NCBI RefSeq assembly: GCF_014192055.1
Contig: NZ_JACHXM010000014.1
Coordinates: 1-64,000, forward strand
Reading direction: 5' to 3'
DNA from: Halomonas organivorans
GTDB taxonomy: Bacteria; Pseudomonadota; Gammaproteobacteria; Pseudomonadales; Halomonadaceae
DNA length: 64,000 nt
Shown here in pieces: positions 26,056-34,291 of this stretch. Each line of letters opens with the position of its first letter. Position 1 is the first letter of the stretch. Below the pieces are notes generated by a model that made no database searches, was not told the DNA's origin, and saw only the letters and a program-made list of their open reading frames with translations. A program made the translations under genes and the position numbers.

Positions 26056-27753
26056 CGGGGCACTCGCTTGCAGTGCCGTCGGCGGCCCGGCCAGGGCGGC
26101 GATCAGCGCCGGGTCACGGTCGTAGACATCGGGCCGGAAGCTCGCCAGGCCGCCCGGTTCGCCCTTGGCGGTCCAGTAGTGCAGGGCCAGCGGCACCGGC
26201 CGGGCCAGGGAAACGTTGCGCGTCTCACCGCTGGCAAGCAGCCCGTCCATGTCGATGGCGGAGCCGCTGTCGGCGATCAGCATGCGAGTCAGCTCGGCGA
26301 CGCCCTCGACGCGAATACAGCCGGAGCTCAGCGCTCGCTGAGGCTCGCCGAACAGGTATCGCGCCGGGGTATCGTGGAGATAGACCAGATGGTCGTTAGG
26401 GAAGCGCAGCACCAGCCGCCCCAGCGGGTTGTGGGCACCGGCACGCTGACGCAGCATCACCGCCCCCGGGCGACGCCAGTCGATCTCCCGGGGATCCAGT
26501 CGTCGCCCCTGCGGGTCGAGCACCTCCATATCGTGCTCCGCCAGGTAGCCGAGATCGCGACGCAGCTTGGGCAACACATCCTCGCGCAGGATGGTCGGCG
26601 GCACCGTCCAGGTGGGATTGAGCGTCAGGTAGGTGATCGACGACTGCAGTACCGGCGAGGGACGCCCCGACTGACCGACGATGACCCGCGACTCCCAGGT
26701 TTCTCCATCGGGACGGCGATAGCGGAGGCGCTGGCCGGCCAGGTCCACCTTCACCCGCCATTCGGGGCCGCTGCCGGAAAGCCAGCGCGCCCGCTCCAGG
26801 TTGGCGAGCAGGGTGGCCACGCGAAGCCGTGCCGGTACGTTGAGCGCCGCCCGGGTGCGTGGCCCGATCACGCCATCGTCAGCGAGCATGTGGCGGCGCT
26901 GGAAGCGGCGCACCGCGGCCTCGAGGGCGGGGTCATAGCGATTCTGGGCCGGTGCCTCCAGGGCGATGTCCGGATAGTGCGTCACATCGGCGGCCATCAC
27001 CTCCAGCTCGCCGATCATCGCCAGCCGCTGACGCAGCAAGGCCACGTCTGGGTCGGTATCGCCCGGGCGCAGCGCCGCCTCCCGCGACGGCAGCGTCGGC
27101 CAGCCGCCCAGGCGCACGATGTGGCGATAGCGCACCAGGGCACGATGCAATGACGAGTAGGCGTCACCGGACGGACGCGCCAGGGCCAGCGCCGCCGGCA
27201 CATCGCCGGCGTCCAGGGCCCGGCTGATGCCCACCAGGTCCAGCCTTGGCGCTGCCACGGGAATTTCCCAATCCGGATAGACGCGATGGGGATCGAGCCG
27301 GCCACGCTGCAGATGGGTCAGCGCCGTCAGCAGGGTCCGGCTGGCCTCCAGGTCGAAGCGGGCCCGGCCGTCGGCGTCGGCGGCCGGATCGAGGGCAGCC
27401 CGCGCCTCCTGCTCCAATTCCCCGGGACGATAGTCCGCCGGGGACAGCCCATCCTCTTCCAGAGCATTCAGCAGTTCGATCAGACTGGCGACCCTGTCGC
27501 GATCCTGCCAAACCATCGCATCGCCGTTCAGGGCATAGAAACGCGCCAATCGCGGCGACGCCCCCCTCAGGCGGTCGGCCAGTGCCGCGACGCCAGGCGT
27601 CGTAACGGCATCGACGGCCGGCGCCGGGAGCGCCTCGGCGGACGCCACGTCTGGAGGCGTCGTGTCGGCGCCCGCGACCAGCGGCAGCAGCGTCATCACA
27701 AGGATCATACCGCTACGCTGCATGCCTCGTGTTAGGGTATCCGCGGTTCGCAT
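26044..27753 (-). CDS. Murein L,D-transpeptidase (LdtD/YcbB type)
   Basis: A 569-aa periplasmic enzyme that forms 3-3 cross-links in peptidoglycan. It starts with a signal sequence (to about residue 30, GADTTPP) and an N-terminal scaffold. A peptidoglycan-binding domain (DPALEAAVRRFQRRHMLADDGVIGPRTRAALN) lies around residue 290. The YkuD domain has LVYLHDTPARYLFGEPQRALSSGCIRVEG with the catalytic cysteine. ATG 27753 follows AGGAGG by 7 bases; the open frame runs 19 codons further. Its 3' end overlaps the converging LysR gene by 12 bp. Confidence 0.93.
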   Translation of the reverse strand: MRTADTLTRGMQRSGMILVMTLLPLVAGADTTPPDVASAEALPAPAVDAVTTPGVAALADRLRGASPRLARFYALNGDAMVWQDRDRVASLIELLNALEEDGLSPADYRPGELEQEARAALDPAADADGRARFDLEASRTLLTALTHLQRGRLDPHRVYPDWEIPVAAPRLDLVGISRALDAGDVPAALALARPSGDAYSSLHRALVRYRHIVRLGGWPTLPSREAALRPGDTDPDVALLRQRLAMIGELEVMAADVTHYPDIALEAPAQNRYDPALEAAVRRFQRRHMLADDGVIGPRTRAALNVPARLRVATLLANLERARWLSGSGPEWRVKVDLAGQRLRYRRPDGETWESRVIVGQSGRPSPVLQSSITYLTLNPTWTVPPTILREDVLPKLRRDLGYLAEHDMEVLDPQGRRLDPREIDWRRPGAVMLRQRAGAHNPLGRLVLRFPNDHLVYLHDTPARYLFGEPQRALSSGCIRVEGVAELTRMLIADSGSAIDMDGLLASGETRNVSLARPVPLALHYWTAKGEPGGLASFRPDVYDRDPALIAALAGPPTALQASAPSDR

Positions 27754-27893
27754 GACTCGGCCTCCTGGCATTCGTCTAATGTGGCTGGTCTTCCTGACCG
27801 TTACGACCATAATACGTCAAAACGGAAGGCTCACGCGCCGTCGCGCCAGGGCCCGACGACAAGAACACCACCGATTTCGCAAGCCATCACTCC

Positions 27894-28637
27894 ATGGGAC
27901 TTCGCATGCCATCGCTGCGTTTACCAGGCCTCACCGCGGCTGTGTTAATGGCCGCCACGCTGCTGCTCCAGGCCGCCCCCACCTCGGCGCGGGACTTTCT
28001 CTCCCGGGCGGTGACGCCCTCGAGCCCGCCGTCACCGCTGGCGAGCCGTCTGATTCGCCTCGCCCCCCGGGCCGATCCCCAGGTGCTGCGCCTGGCGGCC
28101 CGAGCCCTGAGCTGCGCCGATCCCGGCGCCGAACGCCTGGCGGTGATCGATTTCTCGCTGCCGTCCACCGAGCAACGCCTGTGGGTCTTCGACCTGGCGC
28201 GAGATCGGCTGCTGTTCCGCGAGCTGGTCTCCCACGGCCAGGGCTCCGGTGACGCCATGGCCAGCGAGTTTTCCAATATCCCGGACAGCCACCAGTCCAG
28301 CATCGGCCTGTTTCGTACCCTCAACAGCTATGAGGGCAGCAACGGCTATTCGCTGCGCCTGGAAGGCCTCGAGCCGGGCGTCAACGACCTGGCCTTCCAG
28401 CGCGCCATCGTCATCCACGGCGCCGACTACGTCAGCAAGTCCTTCATCGAACGCACCGGTCGCCTGGGTCGAAGCTACGGCTGCCCGGCAGTACGCGACG
28501 AAATCGCGGTGCCGCTGATCGACAGCCTCAAGGACAGCCAGTACCTGTTCACCTATTACCCCGACCCCGAATGGCTGGCCGAATCGGCCTTCCTGCGCTG
28601 CCCCCGCGACGGCCAGCATCTGGCCATGCAGCGCTGA
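27894..28637 (+). CDS. L,D-transpeptidase catalytic-domain-family protein (YkuD-related)
   Basis: A 247-aa secreted protein. The signal peptide is LRLPGLTAAVLMAATLLLQAAPTSA. The mature part contains LAVIDFSLPSTEQRLWVFDLARDRLLF, HGQGSGDAMASEFSNIPDSHQSSIGLF, AIVIHGADYVSKSF and GRSYGCPAV, an H...S.GCP active-site arrangement like the YkuD fold. It belongs to the murein L,D-transpeptidase catalytic family that lacks a binding domain. ATG 27906 is an alternative start. It diverges from the LdtD-type gene over 140 bp that holds nothing else recognisable. Confidence 0.85.
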   Translation: MGLRMPSLRLPGLTAAVLMAATLLLQAAPTSARDFLSRAVTPSSPPSPLASRLIRLAPRADPQVLRLAARALSCADPGAERLAVIDFSLPSTEQRLWVFDLARDRLLFRELVSHGQGSGDAMASEFSNIPDSHQSSIGLFRTLNSYEGSNGYSLRLEGLEPGVNDLAFQRAIVIHGADYVSKSFIERTGRLGRSYGCPAVRDEIAVPLIDSLKDSQYLFTYYPDPEWLAESAFLRCPRDGQHLAMQR

Positions 28638-28676
28638 CTCCACCGACAGGATGGCCTTCACAGGCGGGCGGCATCG

Positions 28677-28693
28677 GGCACCAAGGCGGGGCA
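28677..28693 (+). promoter_or_regulatory. NtrC-like dyad upstream of narK copy 1
   Basis: GGCACC-N5-GGGGCA matches the NtrC consensus TGCACC-N5-GGTGCA at 10 of 12 positions. It is centred about 117 bp upstream of the -24 element at 28802. An overlapping GGGCAC-N6-GTGCCC dyad lies at 28689-28706. Confidence 0.45.
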
Positions 28694-28800
28694 CGCCTCG
28701 GTGCCCATGAGCTGCCATGCAGCAAGCGTCACCCTGGGCGACGGCCCCTTTCCGCCCTTCGTAGACGTAATCACATGAAAAATAAAGATTTTCATCATCA

Positions 28801-28817
28801 TGGCAATACATATGCAT
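28801..28817 (+). promoter_or_regulatory. Sigma-54 promoter of narK copy 1
   Basis: TGGCAAT-N4-ATGCA has the invariant GG-N10-GC spacing (28802-28815) of -24/-12 promoters. Transcription would begin near 28827, giving a leader of about 114 bases that carries an AACGGC hexaloop hairpin. Confidence 0.7.
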
Positions 28818-28880
28818 GACAGGAGACAGTGACACCCTGACGTGGACCAGGCCCCTGGGGTACGAGTGCGTCGGACCCGA

Positions 28881-28896
28881 CCTTCAACGGCGAAGG
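28881..28896 (+). ncRNA. Leader hairpin with AACGGC hexaloop (candidate NasT/ANTAR target)
   Basis: CCTTC and GAAGG form a 5-bp stem around AACGGC, 45 bp before the start codon. A six-base loop with A at position 1 and G at position 4 is the known recognition feature of ANTAR proteins. The same AACGNC loop occurs before narK copy 2, nasA and nasC. Only one such hairpin is clear in this leader. Confidence 0.5.
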
Positions 28897-28940
28897 CCCA
28901 AGAGATCGTGTGTTCGAACGTCATTCGACGAGGTATCCCC

Positions 28941-30290
28941 ATGGAAATCCACAACAAGGCCAACAGGATTCGACTGCTCAACTGGAAGATGCCGCAGATG
29001 CGCGCCTTCCACTTCTCCTGGTTCGCCTTCCACCTTTGCTTCTTCGGCTGGTTCGGCATTGCGCCGCTGATGGCGGTCGTCCGCGATGACCTGGGCCTGA
29101 CCAAGACCCAGATCGGCAACACCATCATCGCCTCGGTGGCCATCACCGTTGTCGTGCGCCTGGCGATCGGCGTGCTGTGCGACAAGATCGGCCCCCGCCG
29201 TGCCTACACCTGGCTGCTGTGCCTGGGCTCGCTGCCGGTGATGGCCATCGGCCTGGCCGACAGCTTCGAGAGCTTCCTGCTGGCGCGCCTGGCGATCGGC
29301 GCCATCGGGGCCTCCTTCGTGATCACCCAGTACCATACCTCGGTGATGTTCGCTCCCAACGTGGTCGGCACCGCCAACGCCACCTCGGCCGGCTGGGGCA
29401 ACCTGGGCGGCGGCACCACCCAGATCCTGATGCCACTGGTGTTCGCCGGCGTGATGATGCTCGGCGTCAACGAGGCCCTCGGCTGGCGCCTGGCCATGGT
29501 GGTGCCCGGCGTGGTGCTGTTCCTCACCGGCATTGCCTACTACCGCTTCACCCAGGACGCCCCGAACGGCAACTTCGACGAGCTGCGTGCCCGCGGCGAG
29601 CTGCCCGCCGCCAGCGGTGAGCACGGCATGGGTGCCAGCTTCGCCGCCGCCGCCAAGGACATCCGGGTCTGGGCGCTGTTCGTGGTCTACGCCGCCTGCT
29701 TCGGCGTCGAGCTGACCATCAACAACATCGCCGCCATCTATTACTTCGACAACTTCGACCTGAGCCTGGCCACCGCCGGCCTGATCGCTGGCCTGTTCGG
29801 CCTGATGAACCTGTTCGCCCGCACCCTGGGCGGCATCTTCTCCGACCTGTTCGCCAGAAACGGCGGGCTCAAGGGCCGCGTGCGCTGGCTGTTCATCGCC
29901 ATGCTCTGCGAAGGCGTGGCGCTGATGTTCTTCTCCCAGATGCAGGTACTGGCGCTCGCCATCGGTATCATGCTGGTGTTCAGCCTGTTCGTGCAGATGG
30001 CCGAGGGCGCGACCTTCGGGGTAGTACCCTTCATCAACAAGAAGGCGCTGGGCGCCGTAGCCGGCATCGTCGGCGCGGGTGGCAACGCCGGGGCCGTGGC
30101 CGCCGGCTTCCTGTTCCGCTCCGAAGAGCTCAGCTACCAGCAGGGGCTGTTCTACCTCGGCATCGCCGTGATCATCGCCTCGCTGTGCGCCCTGGTGGTC
30201 CGCTTCTCGCCCGAGGCAGAAGCCGAGGAAGGCGCCGCCTACCGCGATGCCGCCGGCAGCACGCCCTCCGCCGCGCTGTCACTGCGCTGA
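28941..30290 (+). CDS. Nitrate/nitrite transporter, MFS NarK/NasA family (copy 1)
   Basis: A 449-aa inner-membrane protein with 12 helices. It has the MFS loop GVLCDKIGPRRAY, the nitrate-signature glycine-rich segments GWGNLGGGTTQILMPL (about residue 150) and AGIVGAGGNAGAVAAGFLF (about 370), and a pore arginine in the early ITVVVRLAIG helix. It would import nitrate for NasA. ATG 28941 follows CGAGGT. The protein and DNA are highly similar to the next gene, showing a tandem duplication in which each copy keeps its own sigma-54 promoter and leader. Confidence 0.93.
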   Translation: MEIHNKANRIRLLNWKMPQMRAFHFSWFAFHLCFFGWFGIAPLMAVVRDDLGLTKTQIGNTIIASVAITVVVRLAIGVLCDKIGPRRAYTWLLCLGSLPVMAIGLADSFESFLLARLAIGAIGASFVITQYHTSVMFAPNVVGTANATSAGWGNLGGGTTQILMPLVFAGVMMLGVNEALGWRLAMVVPGVVLFLTGIAYYRFTQDAPNGNFDELRARGELPAASGEHGMGASFAAAAKDIRVWALFVVYAACFGVELTINNIAAIYYFDNFDLSLATAGLIAGLFGLMNLFARTLGGIFSDLFARNGGLKGRVRWLFIAMLCEGVALMFFSQMQVLALAIGIMLVFSLFVQMAEGATFGVVPFINKKALGAVAGIVGAGGNAGAVAAGFLFRSEELSYQQGLFYLGIAVIIASLCALVVRFSPEAEAEEGAAYRDAAGSTPSAALSLR

Positions 30291-30332
30291 GTCTACGGGG
30301 CCGCACCATCGACGGGCCCCGCGTACTCGAGC

Positions 30333-30349
30333 TGCACCATCCCGATGCC
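30333..30349 (+). promoter_or_regulatory. NtrC-like dyad upstream of narK copy 2
   Basis: TGCACC-N5-GATGCC has one perfect arm and one arm with two mismatches to the NtrC consensus. It is centred 86 bp upstream of the -24 element. A second CGCACC half-site lies at 30302-30307. Confidence 0.45.
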
Positions 30350-30425
30350 CCGGCCCAGGTCGGGGCCTCGCCATTCTGGCCAGCCCTAAAAAACAACCCA
30401 CTGACATAAAAAGATTTTTTAAATC

Positions 30426-30442
30426 TGGCAATTTTCTTGCTT
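30426..30442 (+). promoter_or_regulatory. Sigma-54 promoter of narK copy 2
   Basis: TGGCAAT-N4-TTGCTT is close to the -24/-12 consensus with exact GG-N10-GC spacing. It follows an AT-rich stretch and would start a leader of about 110 bases near 30452. Confidence 0.8.
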
Positions 30443-30509
30443 AACAACGGACATCGAGACCAGGCAAGACGTGGACCAGGCTCCTTGGAGCACGAGTGCG
30501 TCGAACCGC

Positions 30510-30526
30510 GCCCCAACGCCGGTGGC
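30510..30526 (+). ncRNA. Leader hairpin with AACGCC hexaloop (candidate NasT/ANTAR target)
   Basis: GCCCC pairs with GGTGGC (single bulged T) around AACGCC, 36 bp before the start codon. Upstream, both narK leaders share a block (GACGTGGACCAGG ... ACGAGTGCGTCG at 28839-28872 and 30469-30502). Its CGTG and YACG arms co-vary (G-U to G-C), which supports a conserved RNA structure. Confidence 0.5.
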
Positions 30527-30561
30527 ACCGTTCCCGTATTCGTCACGTCACGAGGTTGTCC

Positions 30562-31908
30562 ATGCAGATCCGCCACAAGGCAAACCGCATTCGCCTGTTG
30601 AGCCTCACCTCCCCCCAGATGCGTGCCTTCCACTTCTCGTGGTTCGCCTTTCACGTCTGCTTCTTCGGCTGGTTCGGCATCGCGCCGCTGATGGCGGTGG
30701 TCCGCGATGATCTGGGCCTGACCAAGACCCAGATCGGCAACACCATCATCGCCTCGGTGGCCATCACCGTGCTGGTGCGCCTGGTGATCGGCGTGCTGTG
30801 CGATCGCCTGGGGCCACGACGCACCTACACCGGGCTGCTGTTGCTCGGCTCAGTGCCGGTGATGGCCATCGGCCTGGCCGACAGCTTCGAGGCCTTCCTG
30901 ATGGCTCGACTGGCGATCGGCGCCATCGGTGCGGGCTTCGTTATCACCCAGTACCACACCAGCACCATGTTCGCGCCCAACGTGGTGGGTACCGCCAACG
31001 CCACCACCGCCGGCTGGGGCAACCTGGGCGGGGGCACCACCCAGATCCTGATGCCACTGCTGTTCGCCGGCCTGATGATGCTGGGCGTCAGCGAGACCCT
31101 CGGCTGGCGGCTGGCCATGCTGGTGCCCGGCGTGGTGATGGTCATCACCGGGCTGGCCTACTGGCGCTTCACCCAGGACGCTCCCGATGGCGACTTCAGC
31201 GACCTGCAGCGCGCCGATGAGCGAGGCGAGGCGCCTGCCGCGACCAAGCCCGGCTTCCTGCGCGTGGCCCGGGATCCACGCATCTGGGCACTCGGTCTCG
31301 CCTATGCGCTGAGCTTCGGCGTCGAGCTGACCATCAACAATATCGGCGCCATCTATTTCTTCGATCACTTCGAGTTGAGCCTGGCCAGCGCCGGCCTGAT
31401 CGCTGGCCTGTTCGGCCTGATGAACCTGTTCGCCCGCACCCTCGGGGGAATCGTCTCCGACCTCAGCGCCCGCCAGGCCGGCCTCAAGGGACGAGTACGC
31501 TGGCTGTTCGTGGCCCTCAGCTGTTCGGGCATCGCCCTGGTCGCCTTTTCCCAGGCCCAGTACCTGCCGCTGGCTATCGCCCTGTTGATGGTCCTGGGGC
31601 TCTGCTCGCAGATGTCCTCCGGGGCGACCTTCGGCGTGGTACCGTTCCTCAACCGCGAAGGGCTCGGCACGGTAGCCGGTATCGTCGGTGCCGGCGGCAA
31701 CGTCGGCGCGGTGGCCGCCGCCTTCCTGCTGCGCAACGAAGCGATCGGCTACCAGCAGGGGCTGTTCATCCTCGGGCTGGTGGTGCTGGTCCTGGCCTCC
31801 TGCGCCCTGCTGGTGCGCTTCTCCGCGGCCGACGAGGCCCGCGAGGCCGAGGCCTACCGCGATGCAGTCGGGGCGGTGCACGACGGCGACGCCCTGTCGC
31901 TGCGCTGA
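30562..31908 (+). CDS. Nitrate/nitrite transporter, MFS NarK/NasA family (copy 2)
   Basis: A 448-aa 12-helix protein, a paralogue of the preceding gene along its whole length. It shares the GWGNLGGGTTQILMPL and AGIVGAGGNVGAVAAAFLL nitrate signatures. It differs mainly in the central cytoplasmic loop (about residues 210-225) and the tail. ATG 30562 follows CGAGG. Having its own promoter, leader and terminator suggests it is regulated like copy 1 but expressed separately. Different affinity, or nitrate versus nitrite preference, is possible but not shown. Confidence 0.93.
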   Translation: MQIRHKANRIRLLSLTSPQMRAFHFSWFAFHVCFFGWFGIAPLMAVVRDDLGLTKTQIGNTIIASVAITVLVRLVIGVLCDRLGPRRTYTGLLLLGSVPVMAIGLADSFEAFLMARLAIGAIGAGFVITQYHTSTMFAPNVVGTANATTAGWGNLGGGTTQILMPLLFAGLMMLGVSETLGWRLAMLVPGVVMVITGLAYWRFTQDAPDGDFSDLQRADERGEAPAATKPGFLRVARDPRIWALGLAYALSFGVELTINNIGAIYFFDHFELSLASAGLIAGLFGLMNLFARTLGGIVSDLSARQAGLKGRVRWLFVALSCSGIALVAFSQAQYLPLAIALLMVLGLCSQMSSGATFGVVPFLNREGLGTVAGIVGAGGNVGAVAAAFLLRNEAIGYQQGLFILGLVVLVLASCALLVRFSAADEAREAEAYRDAVGAVHDGDALSLR

Positions 31909-31930
31909 TCCCATCGGCCCGCTGCCTGAC

Positions 31931-31961
31931 TGGCGCCCCGTCGTTCCGCGACGGGGCGCCA
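31931..31961 (+). terminator. 13-bp hairpin after narK copy 2
   Basis: TGGCGCCCCGTCG pairs perfectly with CGACGGGGCGCCA around TTCCG, 22 bp after the stop, followed by ACGTTTG. It probably ends the nitrate transporter transcript before the SDR gene. Confidence 0.7.
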
Positions 31962-32027
31962 ACGTTTGCAGGCGATCACGCTTGTGGCCATGCTGAAGGC
32001 GATGTGACCCCAGACAGGGAGAGCCGG

Positions 32028-32717
32028 ATGCAACGCGTACTGTTGATCACCGGTGCCTCTAGCGGCATCGGCGCGGCGACGGCCCGAGCCGCTGCCCGGG
32101 AGGGCTACAAGCTGGTGCTGGCCGCCCGCTCGCGCGAACGCCTGGAGGGGCTCTGCCAGGAACTCGGCCCCGAGAACGTGCAGAGCGTGGCCATGGACGT
32201 GACCGATATGGGCGCCCAGCGGGCCATGGTGGAACAGGCCCTGGAGCGCTTCGGCCGTCTCGACGCGGTGTTCGCCAACGCCGGCCGCGGCGGCTCGCCG
32301 GGGGGCTTCAGCGGCGCCGACCACGAGGCCTGGCGCGAGATGATCCTGACCAACGTCTACGGCGTGGGGCTCACCGTGCAGGCGACCCTGCCGGCGCTGC
32401 GCAAGACGCGTGGTCACGTGCTGCTCACCGGCTCGGCCGCAGGGCGCGCCACCATTCCCGGCTCGATGTACGGCGCCACCAAGTGGGCGGTGACCGGACT
32501 CGGCTACAATCTGCGCGAGGAGTTGCGTGGCAGCGGTATTCGCGTGACCCTGATCGAGCCCGGCATGGTCGACACGCCCTTCTTCGACGAGGCGCCCGAG
32601 CATGCCCTGGAGGCCCGGGACATCGCCGCGGCCGTGCTCTACGCCCTGGGCCAGCCCGACCACGTGGACGTCAACGAGATCCTGGTGCGCCCCACGCCGC
32701 CGCTGGCCGAGGACTGA
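32028..32717 (+). CDS. SDR family NAD(P)-dependent oxidoreductase
   Basis: A 229-aa Rossmann protein with TGASSGIGAATARAAAREGY (about residues 8-27), NAGRGG at about 86, a catalytic TGSAAGRATIPGSMYGATKWAVTGL with tyrosine and lysine, and an EPGMVDTPFFDEAPE stretch. It belongs to the classical YdfG-like group, with hydroxy-acid or alcohol substrates. The specific substrate is not evident. ATG 32028 follows AGGGAGAG. The peroxiredoxin gene follows after 33 bp, so they may be co-transcribed. Confidence 0.85.
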   Translation: MQRVLLITGASSGIGAATARAAAREGYKLVLAARSRERLEGLCQELGPENVQSVAMDVTDMGAQRAMVEQALERFGRLDAVFANAGRGGSPGGFSGADHEAWREMILTNVYGVGLTVQATLPALRKTRGHVLLTGSAAGRATIPGSMYGATKWAVTGLGYNLREELRGSGIRVTLIEPGMVDTPFFDEAPEHALEARDIAAAVLYALGQPDHVDVNEILVRPTPPLAED

Positions 32718-32750
32718 CCCCACTTCATCCGACCGAAAAGGAGTTTCCCC

Positions 32751-33239
32751 ATGACGATCGCCATCGGTGACCGCCTGCCCGACATCACGATCAAGACCAA
32801 CGGTCCCAAGGGCCCCGAGGATCTCGCCACCGGCGACTTCTTCGCCGGCCGCAAGGTGGTGTTGTTCGCCGTTCCCGGCGCCTTCACCCCCGGCTGCTCC
32901 AACACCCACATGCCCGGCTTCGTGGTACATGCCGACGATATCCTCGCCGCCGGCGCCGATGCCATCGGCTGCCTGGCGGTCAACGACGCCTTCGTGATGG
33001 GCGCCTGGCAGCAGGACCAGAACGCCCAGGCGATGACCATGCTGGCCGACGGCAACGCCGAGTTCACTCGCGCCCTGGGACTCGACATGGACGCCAGCGC
33101 CGGCGGCATGGGCACCCGCAGCAAGCGCTTCGCGCTGATCGCCAACGACGGCGTGGTGGAATACCTCGGCGTCGATACCCAGAAGGGCGTGATCGAGGCC
33201 AGCAGCGCCGACACCATCCTCAACCAGCTCAAGGGCTGA
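32751..33239 (+). CDS. Peroxiredoxin, Prx5 type
   Basis: A 162-aa cytosolic thiol peroxidase. The peroxidatic cysteine lies in VPGAFTPGCSNTHMPGF (about residue 49), with the catalytic threonine two positions before the motif end. NDAFVMGAW and SKRFALIANDGVVEYLGVD are also Prx5-typical. It would reduce hydrogen peroxide or alkyl hydroperoxides, probably with glutathione or glutaredoxin. AAAAGGAG precedes ATG. It sits in a small SDR-peroxiredoxin-GFA run. Confidence 0.93.
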   Translation: MTIAIGDRLPDITIKTNGPKGPEDLATGDFFAGRKVVLFAVPGAFTPGCSNTHMPGFVVHADDILAAGADAIGCLAVNDAFVMGAWQQDQNAQAMTMLADGNAEFTRALGLDMDASAGGMGTRSKRFALIANDGVVEYLGVDTQKGVIEASSADTILNQLKG

Positions 33240-33261
33240 TCCCCGCACCGGGAGGCGAGAC

Positions 33262-33690
33262 ATGACGGATGCCATGACCCTGACCGGCAGCTGCCTGTGC
33301 GGCGCCGTGACCCTTGCCGTGGAGGCCTCGCGCCAGAACATCGGCGCCTGCCACTGCCGGATGTGTCGCACCTGGGGCGGCGGCCCGCTGCTGGCGCTGG
33401 AATCGGTCTCACGCGTCAGCGTCGAGGGCGAGGACAGCGTCACCGTCTTCGCCTCCTCGGACTGGGCCGAGCGCGCCTTCTGCCGCCACTGCGGCACCCA
33501 TCTCTTCTACCGCCTCAAGACTGGCGAGCACTATGCCGTGCCGGCAGGGCTGGTCGACGAGGGCCAGGCCTGGACCTTCGACAGCCAGATCTTCATCGAC
33601 GAGAAACCGCCCTGGTACCACTTCGGCAACGCCACCAAGGATCTTACCGGTCGCGAGGTGTTCGAGGCCTTCGAGCGTCGCGATACCTGA
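33262..33690 (+). CDS. GFA-domain (glutathione-dependent formaldehyde-activating-like) protein
   Basis: A 142-aa zinc protein of the CENP-V/GFA fold. The ligand cysteines are visible as SCLCGAV (about residues 10-14), CHCRMCRTWGG (about 31-36) and CRHCGTHLFYR (about 75-78). Family members are often labelled S-(hydroxymethyl)glutathione synthase, but most have no demonstrated reaction. It lies 22 bp after the peroxiredoxin gene, so glutathione or aldehyde stress is a reasonable guess only. Confidence 0.88.
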   Translation: MTDAMTLTGSCLCGAVTLAVEASRQNIGACHCRMCRTWGGGPLLALESVSRVSVEGEDSVTVFASSDWAERAFCRHCGTHLFYRLKTGEHYAVPAGLVDEGQAWTFDSQIFIDEKPPWYHFGNATKDLTGREVFEAFERRDT

Positions 33691-33695
33691 CACTT

Positions 33696-33725
33696 GAGGC
33701 GGCCCCATACCATCGGGGCCGCCTC
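33696..33725 (+). terminator. 11-bp hairpin after the GFA gene
   Basis: GAGGCGGCCCC pairs perfectly with GGGGCCGCCTC around an 8-base loop, starting 5 bp after the stop. There is no U-run. Confidence 0.55.
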
Positions 33726-33858
33726 GAGCGAGTTAGCGCTCACCGCCTGGCCGTCGCGTCAGAGGCCCCACCAAGCCGCTGGCAGTCCTCGGGTACTGCG
33801 TTTATGCTGCGCCTTCGACGCGCCCGCGCCGATGTCCCACCGCCGCCAGGATCGACCC

Positions 33859-34269
33859 ATGACACCCAGGAAGTACCGCCCGAGCGACGCCCGTCGACTG
33901 GCCGCCCTGTGGCAGGCCAGCTTTCCCGACTACACCGGCTACAACGCCCCGGAGGCCATCCTCGCGGCCAAGCTGGCCGTGGACGATCACGTCTACGTGA
34001 TCGAGGACGCCGGAGAGCTCGTCGCCAGTTGCCTGGTCGGCTACGACGGCCATCGCGGCTGGCTGTATGCCGTGGCGGTGGCGGCGGAAAGACAGGGGCA
34101 AGGACTCGGCAAGCGGATCGTCGAGCACGCCATCGAGCAGCTGCGGGCCATGGGCTGCGTCAAGGTCAACCTGCAGATCCGCGGCGGCAACGACGAGGTG
34201 GCGGACTTCTACCGCCGGCTCGGCTTCGCCACCGAGGAACGCATCAGCATGGGGCTACGGCTGAGCTGA
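33859..34269 (+). CDS. GNAT family N-acetyltransferase
   Basis: A 136-aa single-domain acetyltransferase. The acetyl-CoA motif is VAVAAERQGQGLGKRIVEHAIEQL (R/QxxGxG/A around residue 78), followed by KVNLQIRGGNDEVADFYRRLGF typical of the C-terminal fold. It resembles YpeA-type acetyltransferases; the substrate is unknown. ATG 33859 follows CAGGA; the open frame extends 55 codons upstream through the GFA terminator hairpin and is unlikely to be translated there. Confidence 0.85.
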   Translation: MTPRKYRPSDARRLAALWQASFPDYTGYNAPEAILAAKLAVDDHVYVIEDAGELVASCLVGYDGHRGWLYAVAVAAERQGQGLGKRIVEHAIEQLRAMGCVKVNLQIRGGNDEVADFYRRLGFATEERISMGLRLS

Positions 34270-34291
34270 GCCAGCCTGATGCCCAAACGGC

